DNA from: JAICIG01 sp035532215
GTDB lineage: Bacteria > Planctomycetota > Planctomycetia > Pirellulales > JAICIG01
DNA length: 64,000 nt
Reading direction: 5' to 3'
NCBI GenBank assembly: GCA_035532215.1
Contig: DATKRK010000278.1
Coordinates: 1-64,000 of the forward strand
Position 1 is the first letter of the stretch; each line of letters opens with the position of its first letter. The translations under genes and the position numbers were made by a program. Positions 16,846 through 24,856 of the stretch are shown in pieces. Under the pieces are notes generated by a model. It was not told the DNA's origin. It saw only the letters and a program-made list of their open reading frames with translations, and ran no database searches.

Positions 16846-19068
16846 ATGGCCAATAGTGATCGGCAAGACCCTTCCCAAGACGCTTCGCGCCTCGCCTTAT
16901 CGGCAAGCACCGTATCGCCGCGCAGCCGTACGCTCGCGTGGGCGACTGCTGCAATCTTAACGGCAGTCTGCGCAGGAGTTTATTGGTGGCAGGCATCTGC
17001 CACGCCGCCCGCGTCGATCGTCGAACCTGTCAACAATGCGGAGGGGAAGAACGCCGTGGCTCAGGCGGCTCCGCGCTATGTGGGCATGCAGGCCTGCGCT
17101 GCTTGCCATGCCCAGCGAATTAAGGAGTTTCAGGCGACGCGGCATTGTCTGGCGTGCTGCCCCCCCGACCCGGCGACCATGCCCGCTGCATTTTCGTCAA
17201 AAGACGAGGCGTTCATGGCGCGCGACCCGAACTTGCAATTCGAGATGACGCGATCGGGCGACGAGTTCTTCGTCACCGCCGTCCGCAAAACTCCAAAGGG
17301 CGAACAGCGGACGTCTTCGAGGATCGATCTCGTGTATGGCGCTGGCGCCGGCACGGACGAAGTGTACCTCACTTGGCGCGGCGACGAGCTCTACGAATTG
17401 CCCGTCGCCTGGCTGCCCGAGCACCAGGCGTGGGGCGCCAGCGCATTCGCGCTGCCAGGCGTCGAGGAACGCGCCCGGGAACTTACGGTGCGGTGCCTCG
17501 ATTGCCACAACACCTGGTTCGAACACGTGCCCGGCACGCTCAACCGTTACAAGCGAGAGGCCGCAATTCTAGGCGTCACTTGCGAAAAGTGCCACGGCCC
17601 GGCGGGCGACCACGTCGCCTTTCACGAAGCGCATCCTGACGCCCAATCGGGCGAGGCGATCGTGAGCCCGGCTCGTCTTTCGCGCGAGCGGCAAATCGAT
17701 CTTTGCGCCCAGTGCCACAGCAACGCAATCACTTATCGCGGCCCGGCGTTCAGCTATCTGCCGGGCGAACCGCTCGATGCGCATTTCCGCACGATCAGCG
17801 CCAAACACCCGGAAGAGGATCACGTCGCCAATCAGGTCGCGTACTTGCGCGAGAGCAAGTGCTTCAAGAGCAGCGAAACGCTGACTTGCACGACCTGCCA
17901 TAATCCGCATCGGCCGCGAAACGCCGGCCCCGAAGCGGCTCGAAGCGCGTGCCTGACCTGCCACCAAGCCGCCGATTGCGGCAAGCTGCAGCGTCTGCCC
18001 CCCGCCGTGCGAGACAATTGCGTGGGCTGCCACATGCCGGTCTCGAAAAAGGTGCAGGTCTTTTTTAGGACCCAAGACGAAGACTTCGTACCGCCCGTCA
18101 ATCGTTGGGAGCATCGCATCGGCATCTACCCGGCGGCCGAGCAAGCGCTGCTGCTGGCGTGGCATCGAACGCAAGACGACGATCGCAGCCGCCGAGAGGT
18201 CGATCGTCTGACCGCGGCGCTCGCCGAGCACTGGCTTGCCGAGGGAGATCGCTGCCGCCGGGAGCACCGTCTGTTAACGGCGATTTACGCCTACCGCCAG
18301 GCCTTGCAATTGAATCCCGCGCCGGAGACGCGCCTCAAGCTGGACGAAGTCGTCGACAACCGGCGCAAGTTCGCCTACGACTTCGCCGCAGCGAATCGTT
18401 TGATGGCGGAAAAGAAAATGTCGGACGCCATTGTGCAGTTTCAGAACGTCTTGAAGATCATTCCCGAATTCGCCAAGGCCCACGGCCGGCTAGGCACAGC
18501 CTACGCAGCGACGGGCCAAAAGGAATTGGCCGTCGAGCATTTGCAGGCCGCTGCGAAATACGACCCCGACGACCTTTACGCCCCCAGCATGCTGGGCTGG
18601 CTTGCTTACCTCGAAGGACGCCCCGAGGACGCGCTCGAGCACTATCGTCGTGCGGAAGAGATCGAACCGTACAACGCGCAAGTCAACTATCAGCTTGGCC
18701 TGACGCTCTCGAGCTTTCCCCGTTGGCCCGAGGCCGAGAAACGATTCCGGCAGGCGCTCGAAATCGACCCGAATCATGCCGGCGCCTGCCAGGGCCTAAG
18801 CCATGCTTTGCGGCAGCAAGGCCAAACCGATGAGGCCCTGCGTTTTGCGCTGCGCGCCGCTCGCCTCACGCAGTTTCAGCATCTCGACATTCTGATCACG
18901 CTGGCCGACAGTTACGCCGCTGCGAACCGTCCGCAGGAAGCCGGCAAAGCGGCCTCCAAGGCGCTGGCCGCATCGCAAGCTGGCAAGGCTCACTTGGCGC
19001 CTGAAATTCGCCTGCGAATGGAATTGATGCAGGACCTCGCGAAGCGATTGCGAAAATCAGGCGACTGA
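16846..19068 (+). CDS. Seven-heme cytochrome c/TPR protein
   Basis: The 740-residue protein starts at the ATG at 16846, with AAGGCGG just upstream. A membrane anchor lies at about residues 31-49. The cytochrome part spans roughly 78-410 and has seven CXXCH heme sites: CAACH, CLDCH, CEKCH, CAQCH, CTTCH, CLTCH and CVGCH. The layout resembles the cytochrome c554 group. Residues about 470-730 hold TPR repeats, including AKAHGRLGTAYAATGQKELA. A His in TRHCLACC is at the place of the conserved distal ligand, but it is followed by unusual cysteines. It probably acts in periplasmic electron transfer or assembly. It opens a series of secreted proteins. Confidence 0.88.
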   Translation: MANSDRQDPSQDASRLALSASTVSPRSRTLAWATAAILTAVCAGVYWWQASATPPASIVEPVNNAEGKNAVAQAAPRYVGMQACAACHAQRIKEFQATRHCLACCPPDPATMPAAFSSKDEAFMARDPNLQFEMTRSGDEFFVTAVRKTPKGEQRTSSRIDLVYGAGAGTDEVYLTWRGDELYELPVAWLPEHQAWGASAFALPGVEERARELTVRCLDCHNTWFEHVPGTLNRYKREAAILGVTCEKCHGPAGDHVAFHEAHPDAQSGEAIVSPARLSRERQIDLCAQCHSNAITYRGPAFSYLPGEPLDAHFRTISAKHPEEDHVANQVAYLRESKCFKSSETLTCTTCHNPHRPRNAGPEAARSACLTCHQAADCGKLQRLPPAVRDNCVGCHMPVSKKVQVFFRTQDEDFVPPVNRWEHRIGIYPAAEQALLLAWHRTQDDDRSRREVDRLTAALAEHWLAEGDRCRREHRLLTAIYAYRQALQLNPAPETRLKLDEVVDNRRKFAYDFAAANRLMAEKKMSDAIVQFQNVLKIIPEFAKAHGRLGTAYAATGQKELAVEHLQAAAKYDPDDLYAPSMLGWLAYLEGRPEDALEHYRRAEEIEPYNAQVNYQLGLTLSSFPRWPEAEKRFRQALEIDPNHAGACQGLSHALRQQGQTDEALRFALRAARLTQFQHLDILITLADSYAAANRPQEAGKAASKALAASQAGKAHLAPEIRLRMELMQDLAKRLRKSGD

Positions 19069-19084
19069 ATCATCGATAAAGCCA

Positions 19085-19102
19085 CGCGGCAGGGATGCCG
19101 CG
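19085..19102. repeat. GCGGCA-GGAT-TGCCGC palindrome
   Basis: A perfect seven-base arm CGCGGCA pairs with TGCCGCG around a GGGA loop, followed by TCTACATG. The motif with the flank GGATGCCGC then TCTAC recurs at about 48727-48748 and 53494-53515, which marks a small dispersed family. Confidence 0.55.
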
Positions 19103-19199
19103 TCTACATGAGACGTTTTGTCGAACGGCCTGCTTTGGCCGTTCGCATTGCGAACGCGATAAGTTAGACTTAATACTTCAAGGTTCGCGGACTGCTAAT

Positions 19200-20882
19200 T
19201 TGGGGACGATTCGCCTGAAAACTCCAACCTTTTTACTACATCAGGGATTGCTGATTTGGCTGACGATCGCTGCGGCGATGGGGTGCGCGGTTTCGGGTTG
19301 CACGCGCGGCGCCCCAACGCCTAAGCCGCAGCGCGAAGGGCGGAAGATTGCCAGCGTCGCTGAGAAGCACGCCCAGTCGGCGGCGGCCGAAATCGCGCAA
19401 CTCAGCGACGCGGAATTAGAGTCGAGGATCGGCCCGGAGATTCAAACGTTTTGCAGCGGATGCCACGCCGCGCCGCAGGCAAGCGAAGCTCCCCGCGAAG
19501 GTTGGCGGGTCGAAGTCGAACAGGCGTTTAGGTTTCACAAGAAGTCTCCCGCCAAAGACGAACCAACGCCCGACATCGAGGCCGTGGTCGCCTACTTCGA
19601 GCGGAAAGCGATGCCCTACAGCGATTTCGCGGCGCCGCCGTTGGGCGATAGCGATCCGGGCAGGGTGAAGTTTTCCAAGATCGAGGTCCGCATCGACAAA
19701 GCGCCGCATTCGCCGGCGCTTGCGGGGCTGACATGGATTGCGCCGCAAAATGACCGCCCCGGCGCCCTGTTGGCGTGCGACATGCGTTCGGGTGGTTTAT
19801 ACTCCGTCTCGCCGGACGGCGGGTGCGAAGTCGTCGTGGCGCCCGAGTCGAAATTGCTTTCGAATCCTTGCCATATCGAGCCTTGCGATCTGGACGGCGA
19901 TGGCCTGATCGACCTCGTCGTTGCCGATCTGGGCAATTTTTTTCCGGCCGACCACCAATTCGGCCGTGTCGTGTGGCTGAGACGCACCTCGGAGGCAGGC
20001 GGCTATGAGCCGATCGAGATCGGCGGGGCTTTGGCCCGCGTGGCCGACGTTCGGCCCGGCGATTTCGACGCGGACGGCGATCTGGATCTCGTCGTGGCGG
20101 AATTTGGCTTACACGAAACGGGACGGATTCTGCTGCTGGTAAACCAGCGGAGCGAGACGGGAAAAACCGAGTTCGTGCTCCGCGAGGAAGACCCTCGGCA
20201 CGGCGCCATTCACGTCCCGGTATCGGACCTGAATGGCGACGGGAAGTTGGACTTCGTGGCCTTGATCGGTCAGGAGCACGAGGTCATCGAGGCTTTTTCG
20301 AACCGGGGCGACGGCACGTTCGAAAAACAGCGGATTTATACGGCGCCGAACCCCTCCTGGGCCTCGAGCGGCATTCAGCTCGTCGACATGGATGCGGACG
20401 GCGACTTGGACGTGCTCAATACCAACGGCGACAGTTTCGATCGCGATTACCTTAAGCCCTACCACGCCCTCAGATGGCTGGAAAACCAGGGCGAATTCCC
20501 CTGGGTCGAGCATCACCTGGCGGACATGCCTGGCTGCCAACGCGCTTTGGCGGGCGACCTGGACGGCGACGGCGATCTTGACATTGTCGCGGTGGCGTTG
20601 CTTCCCGCGGCCGTGCTCGAGCGGTTCGGCAAACAGCATTTCGACGCCGTTTGCTGGTTCGAGCAGACGGCGCCGGGCCAATTTCATCGCCGCTCGCTGG
20701 AACTGGCCGACTGCAAGCATGCGACTTTGGCCCTGGGCGATTTCGACGGCGACGGCGACCTGGACTTCGCCACCGGGAATTTCTTCTTCAACCAGGGACA
20801 AGGGCAGGGCCCGCTTCCCTATCTCACGATCTGGCGGAACGACACGGGCGCAGGATCCGGCGATTCGGCCAGCGGCCGCTAG
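19200..20882 (+). CDS. Secreted FG-GAP/VCBS repeat lipoprotein with one heme-binding site
   Basis: The likely start is the TTG at 19200, which gives a lipoprotein signal (LLIWLTIAAAMGCAVSGC) with the lipobox Cys about 33 residues in. An ATG at 19095 in the same frame gives an unconvincing extension. A single CSGCH heme site sits near residue 85, followed by a short cytochrome-like region. Residues about 200-550 form a beta propeller of FG-GAP/VCBS repeats with calcium-type loops such as DLDGDGLIDLVVAD, DFDADGDLDLVVAE and DFDGDGDLDFATGN. The TAG stop is supplied by the left end of a 136-bp palindromic element. The protein is probably exported and attached to a membrane. Confidence 0.82.
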   Translation: MGTIRLKTPTFLLHQGLLIWLTIAAAMGCAVSGCTRGAPTPKPQREGRKIASVAEKHAQSAAAEIAQLSDAELESRIGPEIQTFCSGCHAAPQASEAPREGWRVEVEQAFRFHKKSPAKDEPTPDIEAVVAYFERKAMPYSDFAAPPLGDSDPGRVKFSKIEVRIDKAPHSPALAGLTWIAPQNDRPGALLACDMRSGGLYSVSPDGGCEVVVAPESKLLSNPCHIEPCDLDGDGLIDLVVADLGNFFPADHQFGRVVWLRRTSEAGGYEPIEIGGALARVADVRPGDFDADGDLDLVVAEFGLHETGRILLLVNQRSETGKTEFVLREEDPRHGAIHVPVSDLNGDGKLDFVALIGQEHEVIEAFSNRGDGTFEKQRIYTAPNPSWASSGIQLVDMDADGDLDVLNTNGDSFDRDYLKPYHALRWLENQGEFPWVEHHLADMPGCQRALAGDLDGDGDLDIVAVALLPAAVLERFGKQHFDAVCWFEQTAPGQFHRRSLELADCKHATLALGDFDGDGDLDFATGNFFFNQGQGQGPLPYLTIWRNDTGAGSGDSASGR

Positions 20883-21015
20883 CCCGGATTATTCATCAGC
20901 CCACACCAACCCGAAGCGCAAGCGAGGCGGAGCAAGGCACTTACCTCGCTGGCGCTTCGGGTTTGTATGGAGCGCTTTGTCAAGTAATAGCTGGGCTGAT
21001 GAATAATCCGGGCTA
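20880..21015. repeat. 136-bp nested palindromic element, copy 1
   Basis: Perfect 24-bp terminal inverted repeats start with TAGCCCGGATTATTCATC at the left and end with its complement at the right. A second inverted pair lies inside at 20908-20927 and 20944-20963, with 19 of 20 bases complementary (AACCCGAAGCGCAAGCGAGG). A second copy of the same length occurs at 47081-47216. The element has no coding capacity and no clear target duplication. The leftmost TAG is the stop codon of the FG-GAP gene. It resembles a MITE or large REP-type element. Confidence 0.85.
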
Positions 21016-21093
21016 GCGGCCAGACTGGGCGACTTTCGACAAGCCTCGCCGTACATAGTTTGAGAAGCAATGTATTTTCGAAATCCTTTTTGC

Positions 21094-21122
21094 TTGACTT
21101 TGACTTTTGCCAGCGTCATAAT
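21094..21122 (+). promoter_or_regulatory. Sigma-70-type promoter for the DUF1559 gene
   Basis: TTGACT at 21094-21099 and CATAAT at 21117-21122 are separated by exactly 17 bases, a near-consensus arrangement in an AT-richer stretch. Transcription would start near 21129 and give a leader of about 115 bases. The leader contains two related segments (GACCGGCACAGGCC and GACCGATACAGGTC). Confidence 0.6.
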
Positions 21123-21245
21123 CCCGTCAGAGAAGAGCATAGGCGGATTCTTTTAACTACTCGGACCGGCACAGGCCGATAGAGACCGATACAGGTCGTT
21201 CTCATTTTTGCGTCCTTCTCTCCTTCTGCGTTCGGAGGCTCTCTC

Positions 21246-22388
21246 GTGAAACTCGCTCGCTCCGCATCTCGACGGGCATTTACCCTGGTCGAGCTGCTAG
21301 TCGTCATCGCCATCATCGGAATTTTGATCGCCTTGTTGTTGCCCGCCGTGCAAGCCGCCCGCGAAGCGGCCCGGCGGATGTCGTGTACGAACAACCTCAA
21401 GCAGTACGGCTTGGGCATCCAGAATTACATCTCCACCTACGGCGTGTTTCCGATCGCAAACCAATGGGTAAATAACAGTCTCCCAGCGATATCAGCGCCG
21501 GCGCTCGGCTGGATGCCTCGTATTTTGCCCTTTACCGAGCAGGAGCAAGTCTACAATCAGCTCGATTTCATCAATATCGCGGCCAAGACGACCGGATGGG
21601 CCTACGGACCCACTCCGATCTACGTCGATTTGGAATTCATCAACATTGGGGCGGGCGGGGCGGGGGGCGTCCAAGGGTCGCAGATTTTTCAAGCGAGGGC
21701 CTGGGGGCCTCCCTACGCTCGCTGTCCCTCCGATAACAGCAGAACCACGCGGGGTTTGCTCACCTGGGGCAACCACGACGACGTTTTCGAGCCAAGTTAC
21801 GGCGGCAGCCTAGGGTCGCAGGCAACTCCTTCTGCCAACTCCGCTTGTCAACCCTGGTTGCCCTTCGCGCTGAAGTCCACCGGCCACGGCAACACGTACT
21901 ATCCGGATCAAGTCTCGGGGATCTTCGGGCGGGTGATTGCGATCTCGCCGACCAAACTTTCGTACGTCACGGATGGCACTTCGAACACGATCATGGTCGG
22001 CGAGACGCTGTGGCAGTGCCACGACCACTTTGGAAGCTATCCTGCCTGGGATTACAACGGCGGCGGCGACGCCCATCTTTCAACCGTGGTTCCGATGAAC
22101 GACATGACCACCTGCCACCAACCGGGCGTAGTCGACGCCAGCATCGCTGGACTTGCGGGCGCCCAGAGGGATCCGCAGGCTTCCAACCCCGCCTGCTTTC
22201 AATGGAACAACTGGAACTACTCTTGGGGTTTCCGCTCGAAGCACCCCGGCGGCTGCAATTTCTTGATGGCCGACGGCAGCACCCGTTTCCTCGCGCAAAC
22301 CATTAATCACGTGATGTACCAGCGGTTGGGCGACAAGGCCGACGGGTTTTCGCTTGGCGATATTCAACTCGGACAAGGCGGGAACTGA
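21246..22388 (+). CDS. DUF1559 protein with prepilin-type N-terminus
   Basis: The 380-residue protein begins at a GTG. It has the classic prepilin cleavage/methylation motif RRAFTLVELLVVIAIIG followed by a hydrophobic helix (residues about 10-35), then the DUF1559 segment AAREAARRMSCTNNLKQ. The C-terminal part has the conserved FRSKHPGGCNFLMADGS block. Such proteins are greatly expanded in Planctomycetes and are processed by prepilin peptidase to form pseudopilin-like surface or secretion structures. The role of an individual member is unknown. A well-formed promoter lies upstream, and a lipoprotein gene follows, so a small transcription unit is likely. Confidence 0.93.
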   Translation: MKLARSASRRAFTLVELLVVIAIIGILIALLLPAVQAAREAARRMSCTNNLKQYGLGIQNYISTYGVFPIANQWVNNSLPAISAPALGWMPRILPFTEQEQVYNQLDFINIAAKTTGWAYGPTPIYVDLEFINIGAGGAGGVQGSQIFQARAWGPPYARCPSDNSRTTRGLLTWGNHDDVFEPSYGGSLGSQATPSANSACQPWLPFALKSTGHGNTYYPDQVSGIFGRVIAISPTKLSYVTDGTSNTIMVGETLWQCHDHFGSYPAWDYNGGGDAHLSTVVPMNDMTTCHQPGVVDASIAGLAGAQRDPQASNPACFQWNNWNYSWGFRSKHPGGCNFLMADGSTRFLAQTINHVMYQRLGDKADGFSLGDIQLGQGGN

Positions 22389-22523
22389 TGTATTCAAGAG
22401 CGCCAACCGCCCGGTTGTTGCAGGGATTCGGGCGGGCAAGTGCAAAGAGTATACTTCTATGCCCGTCGCGTTCGGTCATTGTTCGAACGCCGCCCCCTTA
22501 TCTGGTGTGAAAAGGAGCCTCTG

Positions 22524-23039
22524 ATGTTGGATGTTGGCTGGCGTTTGACTCTAACTGGTCTGTTGGCGGCAGTTTCCGTCGGGTGCGGGGGAGATCCCAA
22601 ACTGTACCAGGTTTCGGGAAGCGTGACCTACGAGGACAAGCCGGTTGAGGGGGCGACGGTGATGTTCATCCCTCCAGGGGGCGCCCCGAGCATGGGAACC
22701 ACCGATGCATCGGGCAAATACACGCTCACCACTCGCGGCCAGACCGGCGCGCCGCCTGGAACTTACACCGTGACGATTGCCAAGATCGAGGGGGGCGCGG
22801 CAACCGAGACGGCCACGGCCGAAGTCCCGGCGCCAGCCGGCGAACAACCTAGCCCCGAGGAAATCCAGAAGTTCATGCAGCAGCAACAGGACTTGGCATC
22901 CCAGATGCAGGCTGCCGCGAAAGAGCCGCCAAAAAATCTCTTGCCGGCCAAGTACGCGGTTCCCGATGGCAGCCCTTTGAGCGAGGTCGTCACCGAAGAC
23001 GCTTCGAAAAACGTGTTCGACTTTGCGCTTACACCCTAA
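22524..23039 (+). CDS. Lipoprotein with carboxypeptidase-regulatory-like (Ig-type) domain
   Basis: The 171-residue protein starts at the ATG at 22524, with AGGAG seven bases upstream. The lipoprotein signal ends AVSVGC. An Ig-like carboxypeptidase-regulatory domain follows: YQVSGSVTYEDKPVEGATV, MGTTDASGKYTL and PPGTYTVTI. A Gln-rich stretch (KFMQQQQDLASQ) and the planctomycete-type ending PAKYAVPDGSPLSEVV follow. It is probably anchored to a membrane outside the cytoplasm. Such small proteins commonly follow DUF1559 genes in planctomycetes, which suggests a shared function. Confidence 0.85.
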   Translation: MLDVGWRLTLTGLLAAVSVGCGGDPKLYQVSGSVTYEDKPVEGATVMFIPPGGAPSMGTTDASGKYTLTTRGQTGAPPGTYTVTIAKIEGGAATETATAEVPAPAGEQPSPEEIQKFMQQQQDLASQMQAAAKEPPKNLLPAKYAVPDGSPLSEVVTEDASKNVFDFALTP

Positions 23040-23080
23040 GCTAGATTGCACGCGGGCGCGGACGAGACGCTTGATGCCTC

Positions 23081-23134
23081 GTGGGGCGGCCTTCCAGGCC
23101 GTCAATCGCTGACGGGTAAGGAAGGCCGCCCTAC
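23081..23134. repeat. GGCGGCCTTCC palindromic repeat
   Basis: GTGGGGCGGCCTTCC (23081-23095) is matched by GGAAGGCCGCCCTAC (23120-23134). The same family gives the C-terminal end of the GT87 gene near 3262-3298. It lies between the lipoprotein and TPR genes. Confidence 0.6.
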
Positions 23135-23213
23135 GGCCACAACGCATGTCTCATCCTTGGCCGCGCGCTCGACAAGCAGCGGCGCACCACCGGCGCGGAC
23201 GACTCGACTGGCG

Positions 23214-24461
23214 ATGGTTTCCCCCACGCGTTCCCGATTGATCCCCGGCAGGCGAGGGTGGTTGCTGTGCGCGCTGGCCGTGCTGGCGGCGGCGCTGTGG
23301 GCGTCGTTCGGCGATTTGTCGTTATCTTACGGCTTGGCCAGCGCACGTAAAGCATTGCGCGAGCGCCGTGCGAACGAAGCCGTTTCGCTGCTCAAGCGCC
23401 ACGCGGACTGCGGCGCGGCGTCGGCCGAATGGCGGTTCTTGCTGGCTCGCGCCGAGCGCCGGGCCGGAATGTTGAGCGAAGCGAAACGGCAGCTCGCCCG
23501 CGCCAAAGCGTTGGGCTGCGGCGCCAAGGACGTCCGCCGCGAGGAATTGTTGCTGGGGGCGCTCTCGGGGCGCATCAAAGAGGTCGAACCGGAACTGGTC
23601 GAGTTGCTCGCGGCCGGCGCCGGCGACGAGGCGGCCGAAGACATCTACGAAGCCATGGCGCAGGGCTATTGGACGGCGTATTACGCCAGCGACGCCCTGC
23701 GCTGCCTTGAGTTCTGGAGCGCCTGGCAGCCCGAGAACCTGGTCCCGCGGTTGTGGATCGCCGAACTGCACGAAAGGACCGCCAGGCCCGACAAGGCCAT
23801 CGCCGCGTACCGGCAGGTGCTCGAGCTCGATCCCAGCCGGCGCGACGCGCAAGCCAAGCTGGGCGAGCTGTTGCTCAAAAAGCTCGAACTCGACGAGGCG
23901 GGCGAAATCTTCACCCGCTGCCTGGCCGACTCTGCCGACGAGCCGGGCGCGCTGCTGGGATTGGCCGAGTGCCGGCGGCGGCAGGGTTCCGACGACCAGG
24001 CCCGGGAACTGTTGTACGATGCGCTAACGCTTGAGCTGTCTGGGGATCAGGCGGCGCGAGCGACGGGCATGCTCGGGGCGCTGGCGCTGGAGGAGCGAGA
24101 TTACGCTCGCGCGGTTGGGTTGCTCGAGAAGTCGGTCTTGCTCGACGCGACCGAGCCAGACTCGCACGCGTCGTTGGCCGCGGCGCTGGCCGCGCTCGGT
24201 CAAGAGGAGTTAGCGGCCGCGGAGCGCCAAAAAGCCCGCCAGGCGAGCGACCTCCGCACGCGATACGTTCGCACGACAATGAAGGTGCTCAACGATCCCG
24301 CCAACGCCGACTTGCGATGCGAGGCGGGGCTGATTCTGTTGGAGCAAGGCTCCTGGTCGGAGGCGGCCGAGTGGCTCGAGTCCGCGCTGGCGATCGATCC
24401 CGAACACCGCGGCGCCCAGGACGCTTTGGCGAAACTCCATAAGATGAGCGGCTCCGATTGA
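23214..24461 (+). CDS. Membrane-anchored TPR protein
   Basis: I take the ATG at 23214 as the start; the frame is open upstream, but that part is repeat DNA. The 415-residue protein has an N-terminal anchor (GWLLCALAVLAAALWASFG) and then tetratricopeptide repeats almost to the end. Examples are DKAIAAYRQVLELDPSRRDA, LDEAGEIFTRCLADSADE and SEAAEWLESALAIDPEHRGA. TPRs make protein-protein scaffolds, here probably on the outer face of the cytoplasmic membrane. It precedes a CRTAC1 protein and another TPR protein in the same orientation. Confidence 0.82.
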   Translation: MVSPTRSRLIPGRRGWLLCALAVLAAALWASFGDLSLSYGLASARKALRERRANEAVSLLKRHADCGAASAEWRFLLARAERRAGMLSEAKRQLARAKALGCGAKDVRREELLLGALSGRIKEVEPELVELLAAGAGDEAAEDIYEAMAQGYWTAYYASDALRCLEFWSAWQPENLVPRLWIAELHERTARPDKAIAAYRQVLELDPSRRDAQAKLGELLLKKLELDEAGEIFTRCLADSADEPGALLGLAECRRRQGSDDQARELLYDALTLELSGDQAARATGMLGALALEERDYARAVGLLEKSVLLDATEPDSHASLAAALAALGQEELAAAERQKARQASDLRTRYVRTTMKVLNDPANADLRCEAGLILLEQGSWSEAAEWLESALAIDPEHRGAQDALAKLHKMSGSD

Positions 24462-24856
24462 GATGAGCCTCGGATGAAACCCAGCGCGCCCTACGGCCAC
24501 AACCAACTGAGCCACGGATGGAACACGGATTAAACCCAGCGCGGCCTTTGGCCGCAACCAAGGGGGCAGCATCCGTCGGCGGGGGATAACGCAAAATGCA
24601 AAAGTCAAAATGGCGAAACAGCGATTCCCGACTTTGCGATTTGCACTTTGTATTTTGCGTTGTTCCGCGCGACTTGCCTGAATCCTGGCGCGAAAAACTT
24701 CGCGGCGCACAAAGAAACAGATCGTTTGTAATACGGATGGATTACGGACGAGATCCAGAATCGGAAAAATCTATGTTGGATCCGTGATCGATCCGTGTTT
24801 CATCCGTGGCCCTCCCTTCCCAATGCGCTGCATAAATCTTCGCGAGACTCGGAGAA
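24462..24856. other. Gene-free repeat-rich spacer
   Basis: No gene is seen in this 395-base spacer. It holds two copies of an AACCCAGCGCG repeat (24478-24505 and 24532-24560; a third is at 24881-24907). It also holds fragments of the CACGGATGAAACACGGAT type (24512-24530, 24780-24812), and an inverted pair AACGCAAAATGCAAAAGTC and its near complement (24593-24662). Confidence 0.6.
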
